Shown here in pieces: positions 56,591 through 64,000 of a stretch of DNA of 64,000 bases (position 1 is the first letter of the stretch; each line of letters starts with the position of its first letter). Made by a program: the position numbers and the translations under genes. The notes under the pieces are model-generated. The model searched no databases. It was not told the DNA's origin and saw only the letters and a list, made by a program, of their open reading frames with translations. This DNA comes from Fredinandcohnia aciditolerans (lineage in GTDB: Bacteria > Bacillota > Bacilli > Bacillales > Bacillaceae_L): NCBI GenBank assembly GCA_003640645.1, contig QGHH01000021.1, positions 1 through 64,000 on the forward strand, in the 5' to 3' direction.

Positions 56591-57730
56591 ATGTGCAAAT
56601 TTTTCCAAAAAAAGAAGCTCCCACTCTCTGAATCTCTTTTGCAAATCAAAAAAGCGCTTAAAAGACGTCAAAGACAAAAAATGATGCCATCACTTTCAGT
56701 AGAAGAGCAGTATTTGATTCAGCGAATACATGCGATAACGGGAAGTCTCAATTTGAATAATATTACGAGGACAAAAGCATATCTGGATTTCTATCATGCT
56801 CACCCTGAAATCCATTGGGCATTCCTTGGACATATGGTGTCCAGGAATGGAGGGTGGAATATGACAGATTTAAAAGGTGGCCAGCTTTCAAGATTGTTAA
56901 CACAGAAAGAAGCAGAGTCTTATTTTTCTTTTTTGGAACGGGGGAACTGGTTAATTTTTCAGGATGCTTTTCCGCAATTCTTACTCTATGAGGCTAGTAA
57001 ACAATATCGGAGAAATTTATTTTACCTGCTCCCTCATTTTCATGTTTCGATTTTTATGGAAACGATGTGGAATTATTTCTGGGTGAAACAAGACACATAT
57101 CTATTAACAATGGCTCAAATAATTAACGAGCAAAGCTATCTTGAAAAGCGAATCATCTCTAACAGCATGTATAAAAAAGAAGTCCTCGATACATTGCAAT
57201 TTAAGTTGCAGGATTTATTCGATTTAAACCATATTCTTTTTCCGTTCGAAGAAAAAGGAAAAACTCACTTGATCGGTCAAACCCTCCATCACTTTAAAAG
57301 TGTTCGAGAACGTATTTTGTTAGGAAAACGATTGTATGCCATTTTATTTAGGGATAAAGAGAGGCTGAAACAAGTGGAGATGTGGGCTAATAAAGTCCAA
57401 CATACAGGGTCTAGAAAGGATTACTGGCCGCATATTTTTAATCAAGTGGATGAAGGCTTGCCTGGTACATTATTAAAATCACGTGTGAGATCCTGTGAAC
57501 TTACAAAAGGTTCTCCAAGAATATATAGCCCGCGATTGGAATTGGCTTGGAAAAATAGAAAACATAAGCCTGTTGAAATTGGGGATTGGTATAAGGATTG
57601 GGAAGTTATTCATTACCTTATGGATGATAACGAATACGTGGATGGAGAGATACAAAATGAATATTGTAAAACGCTTGAAAAATTCGAACTCGCAGCAATT
57701 GCTAAGAAGGCCATTTCCATTTTGGACTAA
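56591..57730 (+). CDS. DUF2515 (YppC-like) protein
   Basis: 379 residues. A basic, amphipathic, helix-rich protein with NITRTKAYLDFYHAHPEIHWAFLGHMVSRNGGWNMTDLKG and YDAFPQFLLYEASK-type segments, matching B. subtilis YppC (DUF2515), whose role is unknown. GGAGG precedes the ATG. Its 3' end overlaps the next gene by 74 bases. Confidence 0.85.
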   Translation: MCKFFQKKKLPLSESLLQIKKALKRRQRQKMMPSLSVEEQYLIQRIHAITGSLNLNNITRTKAYLDFYHAHPEIHWAFLGHMVSRNGGWNMTDLKGGQLSRLLTQKEAESYFSFLERGNWLIFQDAFPQFLLYEASKQYRRNLFYLLPHFHVSIFMETMWNYFWVKQDTYLLTMAQIINEQSYLEKRIISNSMYKKEVLDTLQFKLQDLFDLNHILFPFEEKGKTHLIGQTLHHFKSVRERILLGKRLYAILFRDKERLKQVEMWANKVQHTGSRKDYWPHIFNQVDEGLPGTLLKSRVRSCELTKGSPRIYSPRLELAWKNRKHKPVEIGDWYKDWEVIHYLMDDNEYVDGEIQNEYCKTLEKFELAAIAKKAISILD

Positions 57731-58112
57731 TTTTGGCCTATTAGTTACCGTCCTTTTGGGTACTCTTATTGGGACATATCTTGACCTATATTTTGTTGGT
57801 AAAGGCTTGTACTCTTTTCCGAAGCGTCCTTTTCCTGAAGTGTTTTCCGTTAATGTAGGATTTACCCTACTAGGTTTACCAGTAATGTTAGTTGTATTTC
57901 TATCGATCTGTCAAAAACTGAAATTGTTTGGAAAGCTTGTTGCTGTGTTAGTACTTGCTTCTACCATGGCTTGCGGAGAAAAAATGTCTGAAGACTTCGG
58001 CTGGTTTGTTCACGATATATCTTGGAAACATGCCTATTCACTCTTTGGATATACAGTCTATTTATTACTAATGCTTGTTGTTTATTATGTTGTAACAACG
58101 AAAAAAACCTGA
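57657..58112 (+). CDS. CBO0543-type membrane protein
   Basis: 151 residues from the ATG at 57657, which has GGAGAG seven bases before and lies within the end of the DUF2515 gene. Four membrane segments. The first is LLVTVLLGTLIGTYLDLYFVGKG with YDLYFV-like aromatic features and the last is TVYLLLMLVVYYVV. The YSFPKRPFPEVF and FGWFVHDISWKHAYS stretches fit the CBO0543 family found in Bacillus and Clostridium. The function is unknown. The overlap implies translational coupling with the YppC-like protein. Confidence 0.75.
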   Translation: MNIVKRLKNSNSQQLLRRPFPFWTNFGLLVTVLLGTLIGTYLDLYFVGKGLYSFPKRPFPEVFSVNVGFTLLGLPVMLVVFLSICQKLKLFGKLVAVLVLASTMACGEKMSEDFGWFVHDISWKHAYSLFGYTVYLLLMLVVYYVVTTKKT

Positions 58113-58131
58113 CTCAATAGGGTCAGGTTTT
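58104..58131. terminator. Intrinsic terminator
   Basis: AAAACCTGAC/GTCAGGTTTT stem with TCAATAG loop, between the convergent CBO0543-type gene and the 52-residue gene. Confidence 0.88.
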
Positions 58132-58135
58132 GCCT

Positions 58136-58294
58136 TTATGATCCTAAAACAAGTTTGCTTCTTTTTTTACTTAGGGATGCATTCACCCCTTGGCTTTGCA
58201 ACTTAATTAGGATTTGGTGAATTGTTTTTTTCGTCATTGCTTTTTTTGCAGCTGCTGTTTCCTTCGACATTCCTTCGGTAATAGGTTCTTTCAT
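58136..58294 (-). CDS. Small basic protein, 52 residues
   Basis: MKEPITEGMSKETAAAKKAMTKK... ends KKRSKLVLGS. AAAGGAGTC lies nine bases before the ATG. It is lysine-rich, helical and soluble, and sits 15 bases downstream of the riboswitch-controlled membrane-protein gene on the same strand, so it is probably the second gene of that operon. No family recognised. Confidence 0.65.
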   Translation of the reverse strand: MKEPITEGMSKETAAAKKAMTKKTIHQILIKLQSQGVNASLSKKRSKLVLGS

Positions 58295-58309
58295 ATTTTT
58301 AAGACTCCT

Positions 58310-58756
58310 TTAGGAATAAAGATTTCGATTTTCTCTTTGTTTTTCCTCATTCAAAAATTCAATAAAAAAATGCAGAGCAAGCTTAGGCTGACTTTGCAGT
58401 CTCGAAATATAGTCTTTCTGGCGCCCTTCTGTTACAACATCACTCTTTTTAATTCTTTCAATGATATATTCGGAGGATATATCCTCAATTTCTTTTTTCT
58501 TAAATTTTGCTTCCTTTGATAATGCAAATCCAATAGCTCCCAGTATTGCATATATAACAAGTGATGGAATTGCTTCATTTGTAAATGGCATGAAAAATAA
58601 TAAGAATCCTAAGTTGATAAGTGAAATCGTGATCAATGGAAATGACCAGAATATATATTTAGAGGTTTTATCCATGATCGGACTAATTTTCTTATGTAGC
58701 TGCTCAAGCTCCTTCGTAATAAATAATGGTAAATTTTTCGTTGTAAATATATTCAT
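58310..58756 (-). CDS. Small membrane protein under a yybP-ykoY riboswitch (YybP-like)
   Basis: 148 residues with two adjacent membrane segments (YIFWSFPLITISLINLGFLLFF and SLVIYAILGAIGFAL), preceded by an amphipathic N-terminus and followed by a charged cytosolic tail. GGAAGGAGAG precedes the ATG. It is the first gene behind the manganese riboswitch. The motif is named after B. subtilis yybP and ykoY, and I believe this protein may be a YybP-type protein, but cannot confirm homology by eye. Mn2+ would raise its expression. Confidence 0.7.
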   Translation of the reverse strand: MNIFTTKNLPLFITKELEQLHKKISPIMDKTSKYIFWSFPLITISLINLGFLLFFMPFTNEAIPSLVIYAILGAIGFALSKEAKFKKKEIEDISSEYIIERIKKSDVVTEGRQKDYISRLQSQPKLALHFFIEFLNEEKQRENRNLYS

Positions 58757-58792
58757 TATGTACTCTCCTTCCTTTTTAGAGGATGAGAAAAA

Positions 58793-58816
58793 GCCTATAT
58801 CTTAATCGATATAGGC
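58793..58816 (-). terminator. Second terminator downstream of the riboswitch
   Basis: GCCTATATC/GATATAGGC stem with a GATTAA loop, followed on the minus strand by TTTTT. It lies between the riboswitch terminator and the membrane protein gene. Confidence 0.8.
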
Positions 58817-58823
58817 CTCAAAA

Positions 58824-58861
58824 GACAAAAAAGACCTATACCGTGTTATTGGTAAGGTCTT
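58824..58861 (-). terminator. Expression-platform terminator of the manganese riboswitch
   Basis: AAGACCTTACC pairs with GGTATAGGTCTT (one bulge) around AATAACAC and is followed by TTTTTTGTCTTTT. Its 5' arm is also the 3' strand of aptamer helix P1, so the two structures exclude each other. Confidence 0.88.
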
Positions 58862-58948
58862 GCTAACAACATGATAGTTGCCAACAAAGCCGAGAGAACG
58901 ATTCTCTGTATTGACGACTTTGCTGTTAAAGCTACTCCCCTTAAGGGT
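58851..58948 (-). promoter_or_regulatory. yybP-ykoY manganese riboswitch
   Basis: The minus strand reads CCUUAAGGGGAGUAGC, CAAAGUCGUCAAUAC, a GAGAAUC...UCUC hairpin, CGGCUUUGUUGGCAAC, a hairpin, and GUUAGCAAGACCUUACC. These blocks line up one for one with the known yybP-ykoY aptamer (GGGGAGUAGC, CAAAGUCGUCAAU, CGGCUUUGUUG and UUAGCAAGACCUU). It senses Mn2+. Ligand binding would hold P1 and prevent the terminator, switching the downstream membrane protein on. The rest of the 400-bp gap to 59085 shows no gene. Confidence 0.93.
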
Positions 58949-59085
58949 ATTAAGTTTAAATATTTGATACTCATATTTTAACATATTAGCGTTTTCCCAA
59001 CAACCCTTTAATGTATTGAGAGGGAAATCCTTCTCATTTAGGACTTTCGTTTCTTCAAAAATAGCAGATGTTCCACTAAAATAAA

Positions 59086-59111
59086 AAAACCTTCCGACTA
59101 TGGAAAGTTTT
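59086..59111 (-). terminator. Probable terminator of ybaK
   Basis: AAAACCTTCC/GGAAAGTTTT imperfect stem with GACTAT loop and a minus-strand T-run, about 50 bp beyond the ybaK stop. Confidence 0.75.
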
Positions 59112-59164
59112 GATTGAATTCATTTATTGAGTTTTTCGAGGATTGTGTCACGGAATGGTACTTC

Positions 59165-59650
59165 TTACGCTTTAATGATATCTGCGATACTACCATTAGT
59201 GGTGGAAATTAGGTCATCTACTTTTATCTCCACTTGCATTCCGATTTTACCTGCACTTACAACAATACGATCAAGATCGTTAGCATGTTCGTCAATAAAA
59301 GTTGAATATGCTTTTTTCATACCAACCGGAGAACACCCACCTCTAATGTAACCTGTATGTTTTTGGATATCCTTAACCGGTATCATCTCTACTTTTTTAA
59401 CACCGGAGACGGTTGCTGCTTTTTTAAGATCAAGTTCTTCCTCAACTGGAATCACGAACACAAAGATGTCCTTTGTATTGCTGTGAGCAACAAGTGTTTT
59501 ATAGACTAGTTTGGGGTTTATTCCGACCTTTTTTGCCACAGAAACCCCATCAATTTTTCCATCATTGCTCTCATATGTATAGATTTCATATGGAATTTTT
59601 TTTGAATCTAGAATTCTCATGGCATTTGTCTTTGTTTGTCCCTTTGCCAT
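59165..59650 (-). CDS. ybaK: Cys-tRNA deacylase, YbaK/EbsC family
   Basis: 161 residues. A trans-editing enzyme that hydrolyses Cys-tRNA(Pro). MAKGQTKTNAMRILDSKKIPYEIYTY and KTLVAHSNTKDIFVFVIPVEEELDLKKAA carry the conserved catalytic Lys region, and GYIRGGCSPVGMKKAY is the YbaK signature with the substrate-positioning G-x-x-S-P. GGAGG lies upstream of the ATG at 59650. Confidence 0.93.
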   Translation of the reverse strand: MAKGQTKTNAMRILDSKKIPYEIYTYESNDGKIDGVSVAKKVGINPKLVYKTLVAHSNTKDIFVFVIPVEEELDLKKAATVSGVKKVEMIPVKDIQKHTGYIRGGCSPVGMKKAYSTFIDEHANDLDRIVVSAGKIGMQVEIKVDDLISTTNGSIADIIKA

Positions 59651-59743
59651 TATTTGACCTCCAATAAAAGATATGTAGGTTTATGATAATAATAGTTGAT
59701 CGGAAAAGCTATGCTTATAATGGCACCGCTTTTCCTGAAAATT

Positions 59744-60262
59744 TTACCAGCCTTTCCTTGTAGACAATGTTGTTATATGTGCAAGATGATGATTAGCATG
59801 CCAAGCGCAGAATCCTAAAAATACACCTAGTTTCATTTCGCCACCTTCTGGATGAACATAGGTCAGTTGGAATTCGCCCTTTCCGAAGTTTTGTAGAAGA
59901 GTCACCCATCGCTTGTGAACACCTTCGATAATCGCTAATGAAGCATCAACTGGTAGAGTCGAATCTGCAAGCTTTGCCCACTCAGCTTCGTCATACGGTT
60001 TAACAACTGGATTATTTTCTGTTGCTGCTAATTTAAAACGAATATATGAATTCATCGATGCGTCTGCAATATGGTGAACAACCTGTCTAAGTGTCCATCC
60101 ACCTTCACGATAAGGTGTATCAAGCTGTTGGTCTGTGAAATCCTTCACTGCTGCCCTTACCAATTCTGGTAATTTCTCAATCTCCTTAATCCAATTGGTG
60201 ATTAATTCTTCTGTTAAATTCCCCTGAAATTGGAATTCTCCTATCGGATAACGTTCATCCAT
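59744..60262 (-). CDS. YfiT-type DinB-like metal-dependent bacillithiol transferase
   Basis: 172 residues of the DinB/YfiT four-helix bundle. Metal-binding histidines lie in RQVVHHIADASMNSY and CAWHANHHLAHI. DERYPIGEF and GWTLRQVVHHIADASMNSYIRFKLA are blocks of B. subtilis YfiT, a putative bacillithiol S-transferase. The protein fits bacillithiol-based stress defence, in line with the taxonomic setting. Confidence 0.88.
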   Translation of the reverse strand: MDERYPIGEFQFQGNLTEELITNWIKEIEKLPELVRAAVKDFTDQQLDTPYREGGWTLRQVVHHIADASMNSYIRFKLAATENNPVVKPYDEAEWAKLADSTLPVDASLAIIEGVHKRWVTLLQNFGKGEFQLTYVHPEGGEMKLGVFLGFCAWHANHHLAHITTLSTRKGW

Positions 60263-60401
60263 TCATATTCCCCTCCTGAAAATTCAATATATTTAAGGCT
60301 TATTCCCATTTTAACAAATACTTGGAAAAATTTCTGCTACACATACTCCGAGGATTTTAGATAGAGATTAAAGTATATATGAGAAAAAAGGAGGAATTAA
60401 G

Positions 60402-61646
60402 ATGTATCGAAATTTAATAATGACAGTTTGCTTACTTGTGTTTGTTCCAATCCCTATCTTTGCAGAAAGCCAACATTCTATAAAAGCAAGCTTTATACGA
60501 GATGGTGATGTTTGGTTATTCATGAATGACAAAGAAATTCAAATTACTACATCAAAAAACGTATACTCTAAGCCTTCTTGGTCCCAAGATGGAAAGTGGG
60601 TTTTATATCAACTCTCTACACCATCAGAGTTTGAAAAGGACCAACAACAATCTGAGATATGGGCTTATCATGTAGAAACTGGTGAGAAACAGAAATTATT
60701 CTATGATGGCTATGCACCAACCTGGTCTCCGACGAAAAATGTGGTCGCTTTTAATGCAAGTGGAATCCTAGATATCTCTGATCTTATCCGTTTCTATAAT
60801 ATTGCAACAGGTGTGCATGGCTTCAGTTGGCTTCCAGATGGAAGCGGCTTCCTCCTTTCATCCTCAGGTGTATTGCAGCCTGACGGATGGACAAGCGCGA
60901 CACTTTATACAAAAAAGGTAAACGATAATTACCATGACATTGATTTATATGGTGGGGTTGAACGTTTTTTTCAACTTCCGCGAGAAGTTGGAACAACGAA
61001 GGAAAATAAATTAATTGCTGTGTTTGCGGATCATTTTGAATACTCACCAAGTAAAAAATGGATCTCTTTTATCGTTTCTCCTACTGCATCCTGGTCGATG
61101 GACAGCAATATGCTTTGCGTGATTGATAGCAGAGGGGAAAATTTTGAAGTATTGGATGAGATCATTTTTGGAGTAGGTAAACCGAAATGGTCCCCAAGTG
61201 CAGATACACTTGCGTATATTGCAGGTGGCGGAAGAATTGTCTTTGGCTTTAAAAACAAAGATTTAAAAGTTCGGGAAATGCCAGTTTCAAATACGTATAC
61301 TCCAACAGACTATGCAGAACTGGATTTCGATTGGGTATCAAATGAATCGATTGTTGTCTCTCGTGTCCACGAACAGGAATGGACCAATGATTTTAGCAAG
61401 CACCCCCGTCCTTATCTTGTTCGTATTGATTTAAAAGCAAATAATCAAATAAAAATAACCGATCCTCCTAGTGGTTTTGGAGACTTTAGTCCACAATTTG
61501 TCCCTTCTATTAATAAACTGGTATGGACTAGAGGCACATCTATCCTTGATCATAAAAGAACACTTTGGAAGGCAAATCCTGATGGTACTGATGCTAAGGA
61601 GTGGATTCACGATATAGATGAAATTGTTTTTTACAACGGTGAATAG
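60402..61646 (+). CDS. Secreted TolB-like beta-propeller protein
   Basis: 414 residues. N-terminal signal peptide MYRNLIMTVCLLVFVPIPIFA (cleaved after the Ala near 21). About six blade-like repeats with PSWSQDGKWVLYQ, PTWSPTKNVVAF, FSWLPDGSGFLLS, YSPSKKWISFI, PKWSPSADTLAYIAGG and FSPQFVPSINKLVW, each with the WSxDG motif of WD40-like PD40 repeats. It is extracellular; function and substrate unknown. AAGGAGG precedes the ATG. A terminator follows. Confidence 0.85.
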   Translation: MYRNLIMTVCLLVFVPIPIFAESQHSIKASFIRDGDVWLFMNDKEIQITTSKNVYSKPSWSQDGKWVLYQLSTPSEFEKDQQQSEIWAYHVETGEKQKLFYDGYAPTWSPTKNVVAFNASGILDISDLIRFYNIATGVHGFSWLPDGSGFLLSSSGVLQPDGWTSATLYTKKVNDNYHDIDLYGGVERFFQLPREVGTTKENKLIAVFADHFEYSPSKKWISFIVSPTASWSMDSNMLCVIDSRGENFEVLDEIIFGVGKPKWSPSADTLAYIAGGGRIVFGFKNKDLKVREMPVSNTYTPTDYAELDFDWVSNESIVVSRVHEQEWTNDFSKHPRPYLVRIDLKANNQIKITDPPSGFGDFSPQFVPSINKLVWTRGTSILDHKRTLWKANPDGTDAKEWIHDIDEIVFYNGE

Positions 61647-61675
61647 GCGAATCTATCAGGATTCGCCTTTTTATA
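61645..61675. terminator. Intrinsic terminator
   Basis: AGGCGAATC/GATTCGCCT stem with TATCAG loop and TTTTT, between the convergent propeller and yjbQ-like genes. Confidence 0.88.
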
Positions 61676-62066
61676 TGATTTTCACATAAAAGGTACGTGT
61701 TCGTGGGCCATCAAACTCACAAAAGTAAATACCTTGCCATGTCCCTAATAGTAAACGTCCTTCTGTCACAATTACGTGTTGTGATGCGCCAACAGTACTT
61801 GCCTTCATATGAGCTGCAGTGTTTCCCTCCATATGACGGTCTAGCTCATGATGCCATGGGTAGACCTCATCGAAACGACGTAACATATCCCGTTTTACAT
61901 CAGGGTCCGCATTTTCATTTATCGTTATTCCAGCTGTTGTATGGGGGCAATATACGACCACTACGCACCCTTTCATTCCACTTTGATCAACTACCTCTTG
62001 GACTTTATCTGTTACATCGATCATTTGGTCTCGCTTATTTGTTTGTATAGTGAACTGTTGCAACAT
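61671..62066 (-). CDS. YjbQ-family (UPF0047) protein
   Basis: 131 residues. It has [22 protein letters not shown], then [25 protein letters not shown] and [25 protein letters not shown], which are the conserved blocks of the YjbQ/YugU family. Members show weak thiamine-phosphate synthase activity, and the true role is not settled. The start at 62066 begins MLQQFTIQT. Confidence 0.92.
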   Translation of the reverse strand: MLQQFTIQTNKRDQMIDVTDKVQEVVDQSGMKGCVVVVYCPHTTAGITINENADPDVKRDMLRRFDEVYPWHHELDRHMEGNTAAHMKASTVGASQHVIVTEGRLLLGTWQGIYFCEFDGPRTRTFYVKII

Positions 62067-62087
62067 GATTAATTTGTCTCCTTCATA

Positions 62088-62291
62088 TTATCCAAAGAAT
62101 AAATCAAGTATGTTTGATGCTTTCGAAGAATCCCTGTTGTAAAACTCAGAGTATCCACAATTCTTACAAAATACCACAGTAAAACGATTATTTTGTATAT
62201 CTAACATTTTTGTAATGCCTGAACCTGTCATCGAAACATCCTTCGTTCCGGCATTCGTACTTCCACATTTAACGCAACCCTTACTTTGCAT
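62088..62291 (-). CDS. Zinc-ribbon protein, 67 residues
   Basis: Two CxxC pairs (CVKCGSTNAG and CKNCGYSEFY) bracket a short beta hairpin, the zinc-ribbon arrangement of Bacillus GTP-binding/nucleic-acid-binding zinc finger proteins (zinc-ribbon, YjcN-like). The C-terminus ends ASNILDLFFG. It starts at 62291, just behind the epimerase gene on the same strand. Confidence 0.8.
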   Translation of the reverse strand: MQSKGCVKCGSTNAGTKDVSMTGSGITKMLDIQNNRFTVVFCKNCGYSEFYNRDSSKASNILDLFFG

Positions 62292-62348
62292 AAAATTCCC
62301 TCCATTAACTTTTGATATTATTGTTTACGGATATATGGGAAAATAGTT

Positions 62349-63245
62349 TCAATATTTTTGATTTATTATTTGTGCAAGAGCCAGGTCGATTGTAGGATAG
62401 CTAAAAATAAAACCTTCTTTTACAAGGCGTTCTGGAATAACCCACCTACTTTTTAAAATTAATTCCGTTTCCGTTCGAATAAAAATCGCACCAAGTTCAA
62501 GAAGCCAAGCTGGTGCAGGCAAGCCTAGTCTCCGATTGAAAGCTCTTTTAAGAGCATTCATCAAATCACGATTTGTAATAGGGTTCGGTGTTGAACAATT
62601 AAATACCCCTGTTAAGTGGTTGTGGTCCTGAACGTAAAGAATGATTTTGAACAAATCCTCAATATGAATCCAACTGAATCTCTGAGTCCCAGGACCCTGA
62701 ATTCCACCTAGTCCAATGCGAACTAAATTTTTATATGGTATCATTACCCCTCCATCTGAACCAAGGACGATCGAAATACGTAGTGCTACTTGCCTTGTAT
62801 TCGGTAATGTAAAGGAAAAAAAGGCCTCCTCCCATCTTTTTGCTACTTCCACTGAGAAACCAGTACCAATTTCCCCGTTTTCCTCGGTCATCGGTCTGTC
62901 CTCCGCGTGGCGATAGATAGTAGCTGTACTAGAATTAATCCATAATGCGGGTGGATTGTTACATTCTTTAATTGCATCCCCCAATAGTTTTGTCGTTTCA
63001 GTTCGTGAATTGAGAATTTCTTGTTTATTTTTCTCATTGTATCTGCAATTGACGGACTTTCCGGCAAGGTTTATCAGCATGTCGGCATCCTCTAAAGCTT
63101 GTATAATCCCCGTTTTATCCTTCCACGTTATGTTTGGTGCATTTCTAGAAATAACCTTAACTTCATAGCCAAGTTCAGTGAATTTTTTATTAAAATAAGT
63201 ACCCACAAACCCAGTACCACCCGCAAGGACGATTTTCTTTTTCAT
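62349..63245 (-). CDS. TIGR01777 family epimerase/SDR (YfhF-like)
   Basis: 298 residues of extended SDR fold. NAD-binding motif AGGTGFVGTYF, then the conserved NLAGKSVNCRYNEKNKQEILNSR, NSSTATIYRH and RISIVLGSDGGVMIPYKNLVRIGLGG, all hallmarks of TIGR01777 (sugar-nucleotide-epimerase-like). The C-terminal domain has the DUF1731 type AWLLELGAIFIRTETELILKSRWVIPERL. It corresponds to B. subtilis YfhF, function unknown. Confidence 0.92.
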   Translation of the reverse strand: MKKKIVLAGGTGFVGTYFNKKFTELGYEVKVISRNAPNITWKDKTGIIQALEDADMLINLAGKSVNCRYNEKNKQEILNSRTETTKLLGDAIKECNNPPALWINSSTATIYRHAEDRPMTEENGEIGTGFSVEVAKRWEEAFFSFTLPNTRQVALRISIVLGSDGGVMIPYKNLVRIGLGGIQGPGTQRFSWIHIEDLFKIILYVQDHNHLTGVFNCSTPNPITNRDLMNALKRAFNRRLGLPAPAWLLELGAIFIRTETELILKSRWVIPERLVKEGFIFSYPTIDLALAQIINQKY

Positions 63246-63351
63246 TGGTCCATCCCCTTTTTCTATATGTATAAATAGTTTACCATTTTATGGTGTTGGT
63301 TTGGAAAAATGAGTATAATAGATTTGAAATGAAATAGAAAGGTTGTGAAGT

Positions 63352-64000
63352 ATGATTTACAAGGAACGAACGGAATCTATTGTAATCAGAATTATGAAAT
63401 TGCTACAAAGTAGAGACGAATTACAAGAAAAACAATATTGTTCAAATCTGATTAAGGGATATGAAGGAGAAGTTTTGTTTGATTCCTATACTAGCAAGTT
63501 AGCATGCGATTGTTTAGTCATCAATGATTTATTACTCCAATATAACAACACCACGTTCCAAATTGACACCCTGATAATTACCCCAGACAAACTCTATATT
63601 TTTGAAGTGAAAAATTATGAGGGTAATTATTTTTTTGAATCAGACATCCTTTACAAGAAACCAAAAAAAGAAATCTACAATCCACTTATCCAGCTTCATC
63701 GTAGTGAGTCTTTACTGCGCCAACTGCTCCAAAGTTATGGTTTTACAATACCGGTTCAAGCTTACGTAGTATTTGTAAACCCCGCTTTCACCCTATACCA
63801 AGCACCACTGACAAAACCTATTATCTTTCCAACACAATTACATGCATTTTTCCAAAATCTAAATAAGTCGACTGCAAAGTTAAATAAGAAACATAAAGTA
63901 CTAGCGGAAAAGTTAGTTTCATTGCATATGGAGGAGTCTCCGTACAGTACATTACCGAAATATAAGTATAGTGACTTACGGAAAGGGATATGTTGTGTGA
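63352..64000 (+). CDS. NERD-domain protein, 5' part (cut by window end)
   Basis: 216 codons are visible without a stop; the gene runs off the window. The N-terminal NERD nuclease-related domain shows GYEGEVLFDSY, then QIDTLIITPDKLYIFEVKNYEGNYF, the PD-(D/E)xK-like D...ExK core with the catalytic Asp, Glu and Lys in place. AAAGGTTGTGAAGT precedes the ATG. Bacillus NERD proteins of this type are common, and the role is unknown; nucleic-acid processing is inferred from the fold. Confidence 0.85.
   Translation, partial: MIYKERTESIVIRIMKLLQSRDELQEKQYCSNLIKGYEGEVLFDSYTSKLACDCLVINDLLLQYNNTTFQIDTLIITPDKLYIFEVKNYEGNYFFESDILYKKPKKEIYNPLIQLHRSESLLRQLLQSYGFTIPVQAYVVFVNPAFTLYQAPLTKPIIFPTQLHAFFQNLNKSTAKLNKKHKVLAEKLVSLHMEESPYSTLPKYKYSDLRKGICCV

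Noticed and set aside
58802-58984. 60-residue frame on the minus strand
   Set aside because: It lies wholly within the yybP-ykoY aptamer and its terminator; the RNA signal explains the sequence.

Overview
The window comes from the chromosome of a low-GC, spore-forming member of the Bacillaceae. Supporting signs are AGGAGG-type ribosome binding sites, TTG/GTG starts, a sporulenol-type terpene cyclase (SqhC), a YfiT-type putative bacillithiol transferase, a HrcA/CIRCE operator, and the divergent nifS-nadR / nadB arrangement. It is unlike B. subtilis in carrying selenocysteine machinery. Most of the window is ordinary core genome. The left edge is the 3' end of an IS3-family element, and the right edge cuts a NERD-domain gene.

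Layout: 0-3.3 kb, IS remnant and a YknXYZ/MacAB-type ABC export operon. 3.5-9.7 kb, a YdeI-family protein, a SUV3-like helicase with a C-terminal zinc finger, a GH18 hydrolase, an SDR of the general-stress type and three tiny genes. 9.7-17 kb, glycogen operon glgBCDA and a GH15-like enzyme. 17.3-19.6 kb, two small membrane proteins and mhqO with an MhqR-type operator. 19.7-27.9 kb, a nickel-pincer (lar) and gluconate cluster: gntZ, larA homologue, UxuB-like SDR, larE, a palindromic repeat, gntK, larB and a LarC that ends at the LarC1 boundary. 28.2-34.5 kb, ilvD, nadA, nadB, nifS and nadR. 34.7-37.7 kb, htpG with a CIRCE operator and a patatin. 37.7-43.8 kb, a selenium locus: a SelW-like selenoprotein, selB, tRNA-Sec, a selenocysteine-containing selD, and a PhnDEC-like ABC transporter probably for a selenium oxyanion. 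43.8-47.4 kb, AI-2E-type exporter, LLM oxidoreductase, YkvR-like protein, methyltransferase, LapA-like protein. 47.4-48.1 kb, a striking non-coding array of about thirteen 52-bp units, each a 13-bp-arm palindrome. 48.1-58.1 kb, UvrD-like helicase, fumC, pepF, an unknown protein, sqhC and two YppC-region genes. 58.1-64 kb, a small membrane protein behind a yybP-ykoY manganese riboswitch, ybaK, yfiT-like, a TolB-like propeller, yjbQ-like, a zinc ribbon, a TIGR01777 epimerase and a NERD protein.

Two groups of genes appear to work as systems. In the selenium locus, SelD makes selenophosphate, tRNA-Sec and SelB decode UGA, and two genes here (selW-like and selD itself) have an in-frame UGA followed at the right distance by a hairpin with a GGUCU or GGUUC loop. 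SelA is not in the window. In the lar/gnt cluster, LarB, LarC and LarE would make the nickel-pincer cofactor for the LarA homologue. Its neighbours (a mannonate-oxidoreductase-like SDR, gluconokinase, 6-phosphogluconate dehydrogenase) suggest a route from fructuronate through mannonate to gluconate and 6-phosphogluconate, with LarA as a C2 epimerase. This is an inference from context.
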